Counted from the first letter of the stretch, positions 11,711 through 21,122 are shown. The stretch is 22,564 nucleotides of DNA from Oppiella nova (GCA_905397405.1 CAJPVJ010000591.1:1-22564); one strand, 5' to 3'. The notes: a model not told the origin generated them from the letters alone. Numbers and translations are program-made.

Positions 11711-12235
11711 ATTGTGTCGCTTATGGCAAATAAAGTTATTTCCCGTACAGTCAGTCAGTCTTTTTTTGCAGAGAAGCCATGAAATGGAGATAATATACAA
11801 GTTTTGATTTGAAATACAGTCAAAGCAATTAAAATACATGCTTTCAAAGTGAGAATAAGTGTCAATAAGTTTCAAAGATGAGCACATTTTCTAAAATATA
11901 ATAAGTACTGACTGTATATATTATATTACACAACAAGAATGGACTAAAAAATTGAATTTCTCTCACTCTCTGAGATGTTATATGTGTTGTTATGATATGG
12001 AGTGGAAAATAGTGTCTAATATATACGACACGAAGCAGAAAATCAATCAAAACTTTTCTATTATTATTAATAGGAAAAAAGAAATCCCAAAACTAAATAT
12101 AAACATTGAATCTAATAGTCATAGAGTCGTGTAGTGAGAGTCAGTTTGTGGTCAAACATATCTGCCTTTCCCGCACTCAGGCCCTCAACAGTGGGATTGA
12201 TTGATAAAAGCGTACTGTAGGCCACACATTGCAAT

Positions 12236-12267
12236 ATACCAGTTATAAAACTGTATGGCACTGGTAT
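12236..12267. repeat. Inverted repeat ATACCAGT/ACTGGTAT around TATAAAA
   Basis: Perfect 8-base arms (12236-12243 and 12260-12267) enclose a 16-base spacer that begins TATAAAA. It could be a small hairpin or a dyad binding site near a promoter, but no gene follows that would confirm this. Confidence 0.4.
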
Positions 12268-13163
12268 GCTGCGGAACGGATACGCTATTTTTTATTGTAC
12301 TCAACCCTCGCTAATGCAAATACACTTCGCCTTTGTATTTGGCTCGAAGGCACCGGGAGTTTGGCTCTCGTTTTTGTGTGCATTTTTGCTCTCAAATTAA
12401 TGCCAGAACTCCATTGAATATTGAGATAAAAATATTTGTTGAATAATAAGAAGTAGGAATTTCATAATTCTCCATGTTTATTTTTTTCATTAATTCGGGT
12501 TGACAATTATTAACTTGGTAATAACATTTGATAGTTCACCACCACCCTATCCACATACACATCAATACTCATTGAATTTTCTACAAATATTATGCTTTCG
12601 TTCAAAATGCAGAATATTATTCAATAAATATATTTAATAATTGAATTGAATTTTGTTGAACAGAAAAAATCAAATGAATATATGAATCAAAATGAATTAT
12701 AATATAATAAATGAAAAGTTATTTTTACGGAAAATAGAATTCTGAAAATTTGAAGCAAAAATAATTTTAATCTTATTTAGTATTCATTTGATTTTTTCCA
12801 AAAACATATACAAACTGAAAGAAATGCTAACTTTTTATTTGCTATTCTAGTGAACGTTACGAACATTATTATATGATGGCACTCGTATGTGCAATATATA
12901 TACACAACCCGTTATATAATATATATAAATCTATTGATATATAACTAATATAGTGGTATAAATATGTGACTCTAATGTCCATCTCTAGAGAAGTATAAAT
13001 TTTAAAGCAAATGGTATTTTATGATTACTAAAAATAATAATATAAATTTAGTTCAAGTTTTGGTGGAAAATTGCCAAAACTTTTTTATTGAAATATAAAT
13101 ATTTACCATTAATTTAATATAAATTTATTTATATTTATTAGTATATCTTATTAGTTTGAATGC

Positions 13164-13290
13164 ATTCAAATGTCTCTGGGAATATATTTTAATAATGACT
13201 TTAAATAAGTTAGAGATAAAAGAAAATATTTTTGATCCCTTTATATGACATATAATGTGATCTGCGGTCACATCTCAGGCCAATGATGTT
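13164..13290. repeat. Block A, first copy (127 bases)
   Basis: Begins attcaaatgtctctgggaat and ends caatgatgtt. It is repeated exactly at 13440-13566, with both flanks diverging immediately. In this first copy a 21-base spacer (13291-13311) separates it from block B. Confidence 0.96.
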
Positions 13291-13311
13291 CTTATGGTTT
13301 GGTTTATACTC

Positions 13312-13439
13312 TTATATAAAGTTATATATCCATAGAAACACATCGGGATTGTGACTGTATTTACATATGAAAATCATATTGAGATCACAAATGGGAAGAG
13401 GAGTCTGAGAGGAGTACACAATAAATATATATAAATAAA
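13312..13439. repeat. Block B, first copy (128 bases)
   Basis: Begins ttatataaagttatatatcc. It recurs exactly at 13565-13692, and its first 100 bases recur again at 13693-13792. In the second occurrence B follows A directly with a two-base (TT) overlap, as if the 21-base spacer were deleted. Confidence 0.96.
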
Positions 13440-13692
13440 ATTCAAATGTCTCTGGGAATATATTTTAATAATGACTTTAAATAAGTTAGAGATAAAAGAA
13501 AATATTTTTGATCCCTTTATATGACATATAATGTGATCTGCGGTCACATCTCAGGCCAATGATGTTATATAAAGTTATATATCCATAGAAACACATCGGG
13601 ATTGTGACTGTATTTACATATGAAAATCATATTGAGATCACAAATGGGAAGAGGAGTCTGAGAGGAGTACACAATAAATATATATAAATAAA
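13440..13692. repeat. A-B block lacking the 21-base spacer
   Basis: Copy of A (13440-13566) fused to a copy of B (13565-13692). Compared with 13164-13439 it differs only by absence of the spacer at 13291-13311. This is the pattern expected of two indel alleles written one after the other. Confidence 0.95.
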
Positions 13693-13820
13693 TTATATAA
13701 AGTTATATATCCATAGAAACACATCGGGATTGTGACTGTATTTACATATGAAAATCATATTGAGATCACAAATGGGAAGAGGAGTCTGAGAGCTCATGTG
13801 TTATTTATATATATTTATTT
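13693..13820. repeat. Third copy of block B, last 28 bases complemented
   Basis: 13693-13792 equals the first 100 bases of B. The next 28 bases (13793-13820, starting ctcatgtg) are the base-by-base complement, in the same direction, of the last 28 bases of B (13665-13692, starting gagtacac). Together they total 128, the length of B. Confidence 0.9.
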
Positions 13821-14095
13821 TTTGAAATAGAGAGCACTTGACTAGAGAGCAGTCTCGTTTGTAATGATATTGATATTGACGTTACTTAACAGTTTGCTAT
13901 AGTTGCTATCTGGTGATTTTTCGTGCTATAATACCATCTCATCGCTGAATACAGACTCATATAATATATATAATATATATAATATATATTCTAATTTTAT
14001 TTATTTTTATCTCATTTTTCCATTTATTTGTCATCTCTTCCATTGACTTTACATGTTATCAATGAATCCATTGCTAACCCAATATATACGAAATC

Positions 14096-14099
<4 letters not shown>
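13821..14099. other. Non-coding, with short TA-rich tandem
   Basis: About three copies of an ATAATATATAT-type unit lie around 13960-13990. I see no gene. Confidence 0.55.

Positions 14100-14131
<32 letters not shown>
14100..14131 (+). repeat. (CT)n microsatellite
   Basis: About 15 CT units. The frame across it (14028-14267) reads Ser-Leu repeats and is not a protein. Confidence 0.97.
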
Positions 14132-14136
<5 letters not shown>

Positions 14137-15499
14137 TATATATTCGCCTGAATTTAATAAAATATTTTAATGGAGGGTATCTTAAAATGCAATTTTTAAA
14201 ACAAATTTACTCTTTATTACAATACATTGCAAAAGACTGTTATTACTCTCTAATGCATTACAATTGAATAGATATTCAAAAAGTTGATTACAAGTCGGAA
14301 ACAACTTTAAAGTTTGCGTTATAATGAACGCAATAAACAGATTTAAAGTGAAATATTGAATAAGTTTGGGAGAGTGTAAATAAATATAAAATAATTATAA
14401 GAAATTCATATAATGTTTAAAAATGATTGTTGTTTCGCTACTGAGAATACACATTTCGAGTATTAATCTGAGTGGGAATACACACAATGGAATTTGTATA
14501 TTTTTGTGTAATGATAAGTAATATACGGAGGGTCACGATACAACAGTAATTTACCACACTTATCGTTTTGTGTCTGTTTTTTGTGCAACTCAAATTAACT
14601 CGCGATTATTATTCTTATTGAATAATAGTCATGAAAATGTGGTTCTCTTTTAATAGGCATTCAATTGTGTGAACACTTCAACACCAGAATCTCATTCTTC
14701 ACTCATCTCTCACTGATAAACAGTAAACAAAAGAGCCGAAAAGTCTGGAATAAAGTCTGGAATAAAATCAAAAGTAAAAGGTAAGTTAATAAGCAATAAT
14801 AAGACAAGACATTAGTTACGTTACATATGATATGATCCTTTTAGTGTGTAAGTCTGGGATACAGAATATTCTGTACGTAATAATGCTCTGAAGGCTTTGA
14901 ATGGTTGTAAAAACAAATAGTTTGTCAGAGAATTGTGTAAAACAAATAGCATTTGAGTCTCAATTTTCATAACAAAAACACTGATTGATTACAATCTTGT
15001 CTTAACTCTAATATCTCATTCAGACCTCAATTCTTGTTTGTTTTACTAATAAATTATTTTTAATTCAATTAAAGTGTGAAATAATAGCAATAAAACTTCA
15101 TAATAAGAATCGATTGCATTAATTGAATAAAAATAAGTGAATTTCAAAAGAAAAATCACAGAATTAATGAAATTCTCTTAACAATTATTTTATAACGAAA
15201 AGGGGTTTTTGATAATAACATTAAATTTAGTTAATATAACACAAAAAACAGCACAAAAAGGCATTTATTTTAACAACATTTTAAACTGTCATTAGAGGCG
15301 CACTGAAAATCTCATTTCTATTACTGTCTCAATGTATATATCATGTCTTATAAATCCCTTTCCCCTCAACCGGTAGTCTATTCTTAAGCAGCGAATACAC
15401 AACAATCGTCTCAATTGTCTCTTATATTCTAATTATAATTTCTTTTCTCTATTTTTCTCGTTTACAGAATAAATATCTATTGTTCTTAGTTTTTACTCA
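14132..15499. other. Non-coding stretch
   Basis: I see no supported gene. A 12-base unit (aagtctggaata) is repeated twice at 14741-14764. A good-looking + strand splice acceptor (tttctcgtttacag) ends at about 15468, but the frames behind it run straight into the CT repeat. Confidence 0.5.
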
Positions 15500-15544
<45 letters not shown>

Positions 15545-15556
15545 CTCTCTCTCTCT
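15500..15556 (+). repeat. (CT)n microsatellite with CG interruptions
   Basis: About 57 bases of CT with two CG breaks. It is followed at once by CTAATTCAG, so the repeat could act as the pyrimidine tract of a splice acceptor ending at 15563. Confidence 0.96.
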
Positions 15557-15563
15557 AATTCAG

Positions 15564-15841
15564 AAATGTATTCCGGATATCAGAGATCGCTTTGGTCGTA
15601 GAGAGTCAGTAGTGAAAATGTATGTCCAATAAGTAAAAGCTGGAGAGCCTATAGAAAACAACTAATTAATGGCACCGAAAGTGAGTGTTTGAGTGGCGAA
15701 CAGTTGGAAAAACTGGTGCTAAAAGAAAAATTCAATTATACAACAGATATAATATCGATTGTTTGTACTCTCGTTGCTGTGTATATACATGTTATGCTCA
15801 CTATTGGTATAACTGAGGGCTCGGAATCGAGAATAAGATAA
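15564..15841 (+). other. Coding-like segment with exon-type signals (unidentified)
   Basis: After the CT-rich acceptor, 15564-15619 is open and would encode KCIPDIRDRFGRRESVVK, followed by a donor-like GTATGT at 15620. In another frame, 15602-15841 is open for 79 codons. That translation is varied and charged (for example LSGEQLEKLVLKEKF), with one hydrophobic segment (DIISIVCTLVAVYIHVML), unlike local background. A consensus donor (gtgagt) also follows ATGGCACCGAAA near 15680. These readings are mutually incompatible. The region may hold a real exon in one of them, a decayed gene, or none. I recognise no family. Confidence 0.2.
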
Positions 15842-16036
15842 GAAAAGAATAATATATAGCCGGCAGAAGTGAAATGAAAGAATATATTTATATAGAGAGC
15901 GAGTTCTTCCAAAAAATATAACTTTATGTTTGAATTTTTGCATAAGAATTGCTATAAAATATTTAACAAATAATGTATGAATTCGTAAACTAAAAGCTGG
16001 TAATAAAGTTTGAAAAATAAGAGTATTAGTCGTTTG

Positions 16037-16040
<4 letters not shown>

Positions 16041-16071
<31 letters not shown>

Positions 16072-16116
16072 ATAGATCTTTCATTCATTCAATCCATTAG
16101 CGAATTAGAGATAAGA
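16041..16116. repeat. Segment X: (CT)n plus unique tail, inverted copy downstream
   Basis: A 27-base CT run (16041-16067) followed by 49 bases ending gaattagagataag. Its exact reverse complement occurs at 17621-17696, continuing into a longer GA run to 17712. Confidence 0.95.
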
Positions 16117-16889
16117 AAAACAGAAAAAACTTTTTCTGCAATTAATAATCGATTTCAATGATTATTCTGTTGACGACAAATCCAATACCAGAAAGTGTCC
16201 AAAACTTTTCACATTCCGCATAAACTTTTGGCACAAAATATTTGATAAATTGATGCAAAAAATTGTTGCAACAAAAAAACTCTCACCACAAGTTTGATAA
16301 AAATCAAAACAATCGTCTGAACTGCGAATTTCAGGAAATGCTTATCTGTTTCAAAAATACATTTTACAGTAAATGTTACAAACACATTGATTTGTTACAT
16401 GCTTATTTGTATAATTAATATAAATGTGAAAAAATCTGATTAATTGTTACTATCAATCAAAAGAAACGATAACTTGATATTTTATTTTTCAATAATTAAG
16501 TCATAGACATAGAAAAAATGTTTTCCATAAATCTGTTATAAAGTATTTTCTGCTTATAGTATGCGAAGGAATTGATTGTCTAGCAATTGATACATATTTT
16601 GAATAAGTTTTTCACATGAATTCACTTTATTCTCAGACTTAGCATACAATGAATAACCGCTTTTATATATGAAGTTATATTATATCATGAAATCTTTGGT
16701 AAAATCATATTCATTCGCATCAATCACTTCATAAGAATCTATTCCTTCACTTAATATAATAATTAACATAAGAATAGAGTTTTTCAAGAGTTTTGAGCAG
16801 AAATATTGGGCTCAAAAAATTTGCATTAAAAACAAAATTCAATATAATTTTTGAGTTCATAAATTTATATTATTAAGACTCTAAACCAA

Positions 16890-17183
16890 TCATAGGATTG
16901 GCGAAGGATTACACTTCATCTCTATTAATGAAATCAATAAATTGAGAAAAGTTTTCGCATATAAATAGTGGATTGCATTGCCTATAAAAATCAATACAAA
17001 AGCCGAATATATTGTAAACAACAAAACAATTAAAGCAAATAAAAAGCTGTCATTTATTTTAAATGACAGCAAATATGAGGCAAAAAAGTACAAACAATTA
17101 TTAATCGGATAATAGAGGATAAATGTTGTAATCATATTAATATAAGTAAAGTACGGGTGCTCTGTAATGATATCTTCAAACGT
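16890..17183 (-). pseudogene. Possible chemoreceptor-like membrane-protein fragment
   Basis: On the - strand a frame is open for 97 codons (first ATG at 17135, stop 16890-16892). It encodes two strongly hydrophobic segments, then AIHYLYAKTFLNLLISLIE, then a stop. Spacing of the two helices and the tail loosely resemble TM5-TM6 and the following loop of the GR at 20185-20979 (there: IQYIFALYSMRLHKMCKKL). Further down in the same frame (about 16554-16760) two more protein-like stretches are split by a stop. No TM7 exon follows. It could be a decayed GR or just a hydrophobic frame in T-rich DNA. Confidence 0.2.
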
Positions 17184-17239
17184 TCACTAACCAGAGTGTT
17201 GGGTCAATACAGGCGCCGATGGATGTACTGTACATATAA

Positions 17240-17340
17240 ATGCCAATACAAGTGCTCTCACATGAGTCACACAATTATACAGAATATTCTCTATATATTC
17301 GTATAAATGGCATCAAAATGAAGCAAAACTTTTATCTCTC
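17240..17340. repeat. Segment Y, 101-base inverted repeat, left copy
   Basis: Begins atgccaatacaagtgctctc. It is present as an exact reverse complement at 17521-17621, which is why two opposite-strand frames here share the same first 35 residues. Those frames are mirror images and not genes. Confidence 0.96.
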
Positions 17341-17520
17341 ACTCACTCGTCATATCCATTGCACTCTCACTGAAGCACTGAATGCACTGACAGTCAGACC
17401 GTCTGATACGGAAAATATTAGGCATAGGATGGAGGAGAGCACAGACACATCGGATGAGCGAAATGGGATAAGTCTGTTGTGAAGCAGTCGTTTAAGGGCT
17501 CAAGAATTGATAGAGAGAGA

Positions 17521-17665
17521 GAGAGATAAAAGTTTTGCTTCATTTTGATGCCATTTATACGAATATATAGAGAATATTCTGTATAATTGTGTGACTCATG
17601 TGAGAGCACTTGTATTGGCATCTTATCTCTAATTCGCTAATGGATTGAATGAATGAAAGATCTAT

Positions 17666-17712
<47 letters not shown>
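17521..17712. repeat. Inverted block joining copies of Y and X
   Basis: 17521-17621 is the reverse complement of Y (17240-17340). 17621-17696 is the reverse complement of X (16041-16116), and the GA run goes on to 17712. Read on the - strand the block gives X directly followed by Y, omitting everything between 16116 and 17240. Confidence 0.95.
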
Positions 17713-17714
<2 letters not shown>

Positions 17715-18442
17715 CTGTGTTTTAAAAACATGTGAATGAGTTTTGAATGATGGGATGGATATGTGTAGGACTGGTAGGGAGGAGATGGACAGTGAGGACG
17801 AGTCTTCCCTATTAGTGTTTTGAGTGTATAATCGATTAGAGGGGAGAGAAAGGAAGTGGTGGTAAAGTCGGAGAACAATGTTTAAGTATTTAAGATAACA
17901 ATACAGTCAGAGCTAGTGATTAGTCACAGACTATATTTAATATTGAATGCAGAATATAATTATTACTTCCAATAGAAAACAGGATTTCCATAAGACTTAA
18001 TGATTTGTATTTTATAGTTAGTATAGAAATGTTGCCATTTATTGCATCGGAAAAAATAAATGTAAAATATTTTTTATAAACATTTTTATGTCTCAATTAG
18101 TATTCACTCTATTTTTAGGGTCGCATTAGATATAGTGTTGAGAGGGTAGGGATGAGTGAAAGGTTTGAGTGTTTGGCAGCACTGGTAGGAGTGAATGATG
18201 GGATTGAGTGATATTTGTTTCTTGTATTTGTTATGAGGATTGATGCGAAACAGACTTAACATAAGAATTACATGAAATTTGTGCTCAAATACACTTATAC
18301 TCCCCAATCATAATAAATACAATAAGTATTGGTTTGTGTTATAACTTATAAGTAAAAATATATTTTTTAATAATTAATTATTTCTTTTATAGTTTTCAAG
18401 AAATCAATACAAATAACAGTATAATTAAAATCAAATTAAGAG
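17713..18442. other. Non-coding, purine-rich + strand patches
   Basis: 17740-17880 and 18115-18215 are G/A-rich on the + strand, giving Pro/Ser/Thr/His-rich frames on the - strand (17555-17878 and 18104-18307). The first of these frames runs through the GA microsatellite. I see no splice structure or domain. Confidence 0.5.
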
Positions 18443-18826
18443 TTGTTTTCTGTTGTCATTGCCTTCAGTCTTATTGATCAGTCTGTCAGTTCCCTATCCC
18501 TTAACCCATACTATCCCTTAAGCACTTCCTTATTATCTATCGGTTCTCTACTCTGGAAGTCTCTCTCCTTCTTAGCCCTCAATGAAAACCAATTCCCAAC
18601 TGTTTTAATACCGAACTTAAGACTGTGTTTGAGGCGATTATTGTTTGAGAAAATAAGCGAAAAAATAAATTTTTTGTCTTTTAATTTCTTATCCCTTCGA
18701 GTAATGACACAAAAAATTGATTTTTTTCTTTCGCAGAAAATAAAACCATTTTTCGATTACTTCGTCAGCGAAGAGAGTTTTCTCGGAAAAAAGTTTTGCT
18801 TAGGGTTTAAGTTTTTGTTGTTTTAA
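18443..18826 (+). other. Open frame of 127 codons, low-complexity, unidentified
   Basis: An open frame that starts without an ATG. The first half is pyrimidine-rich and translates to Ser/Leu-rich sequence. The second half is T/A-rich and Phe/Lys-rich. There is no recognisable domain, good splice context or codon bias. Compositional drift explains it as well as a gene does. Confidence 0.12.
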
Positions 18827-20005
18827 AAGACATGTCTCCTTTTTATACATATACGGTTAAAGACATTGGTTTTATGTTTTTAGACATTTATTTTGCCTAA
18901 AAAACACAAGAAATAACTTTTGTTTCAATGAATTTCTTAGTAAAATGTGTAAAAAAAGTTTTCATTTGTTATACAAATAAACTGTTTATATATTTTGTAT
19001 ACATTTTCCGAGCATAAGTGAAAAGACATTTAAATAGGAAAAAGTATTATTTTTGCCTAAAAATGCTCATTTGATTTTGTTTTACTGTATAATATACTGT
19101 ATAAGTTATAATGTCAGGGAAATGTAATGTTCATCATATTGTATACACAAAACCAAATGCAAACTGATTTGTATTGTATGTGCACTTCAACTGAAAGCCA
19201 TTTATTGAATAAATAAGAGTTTATTTTATTCTAATATTTATTTTCATTTTAATACTTATTATAAATCGTTTGTTTAAACCATAAGTTTATTGAACTTATA
19301 AAATTTAAACACATTTTTACATAACATTTTACTCCCAGAGAAATGAATGCAAATAAAAATATTTTGTGGTTTAAATTTTCACTTAATATATAATTTCTTC
19401 GACACATTAGTTATGCAAAAGTTATTTATTGCCAAAAGTTTTATTTATTATAATTTTTACAGATTTAAAGCAAAAAAGTGTTAAAATTAAAAAGCGTTTA
19501 CTCTTTTTTTATATTCATATCACTTGCAACACATTGTTTTTTGTTAATAAACAATAAAATTAAAATTAATTTTCCATTCAATATAAGTCACGATAAGAAT
19601 ATGGGTTTAAGTCATGTCTTAAAATAAATTGCAAAAAGTGAACATTAATTTTAGTCACTTTTTTCATAAAAAGCGATACATATCAGGAATGACAGAAATT
19701 AAGCTAAAAGTGTTATTTTTTATTACAATTGCATAAAGAATAATAAAAGTGTGAAAATTATATCTCAAGTGCTAAAAAATATTTTCATAAAAACTAAAAT
19801 ATTTTATCATTGAGGTTTTGAAAATCTAAATTCATTTCAATGACAGATCGCTTAGTAATTTATATATACATATAATAATATTAATTTAATTTAATTTAAT
19901 AAATTAATTTTTAATAAATTAAATTAATTATTTATTTTATGTATAAAGTTTTATTTTTATATTTTTGCATACATTATATTATAAGAAGTCATGATTATTT
20001 ACAAC
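18827..20005. other. A+T-rich stretch upstream of the GR exon
   Basis: This is where the missing 5' exons of the GR at 20185 should most easily be found, since its one visible intron is only 64 nt. I see no open frame with two hydrophobic helices here. A (TTTAA)-type low-complexity patch lies at about 19880-19935. Confidence 0.55.
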
Positions 20006-20046
20006 GAGAGACTGAGAGAGACTGAGAGAGAGACTGAGAGAGACTG
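20006..20046 (+). repeat. GAGAGACT minisatellite
   Basis: Four units of the general form GAGAGACT, with one longer GAGAGAGACT unit, lie just upstream of the TATA-like run and the hairpin. Confidence 0.93.
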
Positions 20047-20050
20047 TGTG

Positions 20051-20091
20051 TATATATAGAGCTGGCATTCTTGACATCCCAACGCCAGCTC
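20051..20091 (+). promoter_or_regulatory. TATA-like run plus GC-rich hairpin upstream of the GR exon
   Basis: TATATATA (20051-20058) abuts a perfect 8-base inverted repeat, GAGCTGGC (20059-20066) and GCCAGCTC (20084-20091), with a 17-base loop. CCAGTC (20092-20097) resembles an arthropod initiator but lies about 43 bases from the start of the TATA run, farther than the usual 30. The dyad is certain. A promoter role is inferred, and is awkward because the downstream GR exon lacks its N-terminal part. Confidence 0.25.
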
Positions 20092-20184
20092 CCAGTCTCA
20101 CCAGTGCTGTACTGTCTGTGTGTATGTGTGTAGTGAATGGTTGCCTCAACTATCTCAGTATATTTTAATTTTACAATTTAATAG

Positions 20185-20979
20185 TTTTGGGGACAATAAG
20201 CATCTATATATCATACGTGTATGCATTTTATACATTCAACCAATTCCTAATTGCTGTGACCATACAAGTAATAACAGTGTCATCATTTGCGCGGTTATAT
20301 GTGGATGTTTCAGTGGCCAGTCTTATGTTATCTATCATTGTTTGTTACTTATTCTTACGAATTAACAAAATCAATAAATTATTAGCATCTTTGCCACCAA
20401 TAAATGGCAAACGTAATAAAGATTTGTCGGCAACTGTAGAGTACTATATGGATGAACATAATCACATCTGTAATACACTAAAACTGGTCAATACATCTGT
20501 CAATGACCTGTACCTATACTTTCAATTGTGTTCATTTCCCTTATCATTAATCATGTTACACCAATTATTGTTTGAAAGTATTAGCATAATACTTTTTATT
20601 TTATATGTAATGTCACTGTGTGGTGTGTATTTAATGTTATTCGGCATTCAATACATTTTTGCCTTATATTCTATGCGTTTGCATAAAATGTGTAAAAAGT
20701 TGTCACGACTTCAATGGTGTATAAATGGCTACCCGTTTCGCATGAGATTTAAACTCAAACTATTGATGTGTTTTGAACGGCTCAGTGGTAATCGGAAATT
20801 AGGTGTAAATATAGGCTCGTGGGCTGTCATGACTTTCCCCATATTCAGTAAAGTATGTATTACTCAATTCACTTATAATTAATAAATAAATAATTTTTTC
20901 TAATAATTTTTTGCAGAGTGTTATTTTATACGTGCGCTACTTCATATTAACACATAAATTTGCACAGAAATTGAAGTAA
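20185..20979 (+). CDS. Gustatory-receptor-family 7-TM chemoreceptor, 5' part missing
   Basis: Two exons: 20185-20852 and 20917-20979, split by a 64-nt intron (donor AAA|GTATGT, acceptor TTTTTTGCAG|). Together they give about 250 residues ending ...THKFAQKLK. Hydrophobic helices at about residues 3-32, 39-59, 107-129, 131-158 and 208-235 fit TM3 to TM7 of GR proteins, with the long polar loop between TM4 and TM5 (NHICNTLKLVN) and a basic loop before TM7. The phase-0 intron falls inside TM7, just before SVILYVRYFILTHKF. A late phase-0 intron near the TYhhhhhQF-type motif is typical of the insect GR/OR superfamily; here the motif is diverged. GRs are membrane cation channels of chemosensory neurons. 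The family is usually about 400 residues, so about 150 are absent. The frame opens after a stop at 20166 behind an acceptor-like TTTAATAG, so an upstream exon is expected, but I cannot find one. The first in-frame ATG is at 20325. The N-terminus may be distant, misassembled or lost. Confidence 0.85.
20853..20916 (+). other. GR intron (64 nt, phase 0)
   Basis: Begins GTATGT and ends with a T-rich tract and TTGCAG. Removing it joins FPIFSK to SVILYV in frame and completes TM7. Without splicing, the frame ends after ITQFTYN inside the intron. Confidence 0.85.
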
Positions 20980-21122
20980 TGTTATTTATAAATTAACGTT
21001 TTTAAAGTGTTTAAGTAAACTAATTATAATGACGTTAAGTATTGTGAAAGGTTTATAATACTGTCCACACTTTCAAACACTTCCGTTATTGTAACACTAA
21101 GTCTTATATCTATTATTTATTG

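Larger units (their letters stand above)
10534..13163. other. Long non-coding stretch with minor features
   Basis: I see no supportable gene. Several 60-69 codon frames occur on both strands (for example 11467-11673 +, Lys/Phe-rich, and 12229-12417 +), all with background-like composition. A short (GA)n tract sits at 11694-11710. A GC-richer patch at 12165-12400 carries an inverted repeat at 12236-12267 around a TATAAAA word. Confidence 0.5.

Noticed and set aside
13164-13820. CRISPR-like or satellite array
   Set aside because: The copies are few and long, with no regular spacers. The arrangement is better explained by alternative alleles joined in series.
16117-17239. DNA transposon insertion
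   Set aside because: No terminal inverted repeats, target-site duplication or transposase frame can be seen at or within the edges.
17240-17621. Two opposite-strand ORFs with identical N-terminal 35 residues, as if a duplicated gene pair
   Set aside because: The identity is fully explained by the exact 101-base inverted repeat. The downstream parts are unrelated and have no domain.
18443-18826. 127-codon ORF as an N-terminal exon of the GR gene
   Set aside because: It lacks two transmembrane helices in GR spacing, has no good donor, and is compositionally skewed (Ser/Leu then Phe/Lys).
20120-20186. Start of the GR gene at one of the nearby ATG, GTG or TTG codons, with a 28-nt intron to 20184
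   Set aside because: The intron would be too short, the joined frame does not lead into the GR frame, and GR proteins need TM1-TM2 upstream. I treat 20185 as an internal exon start.
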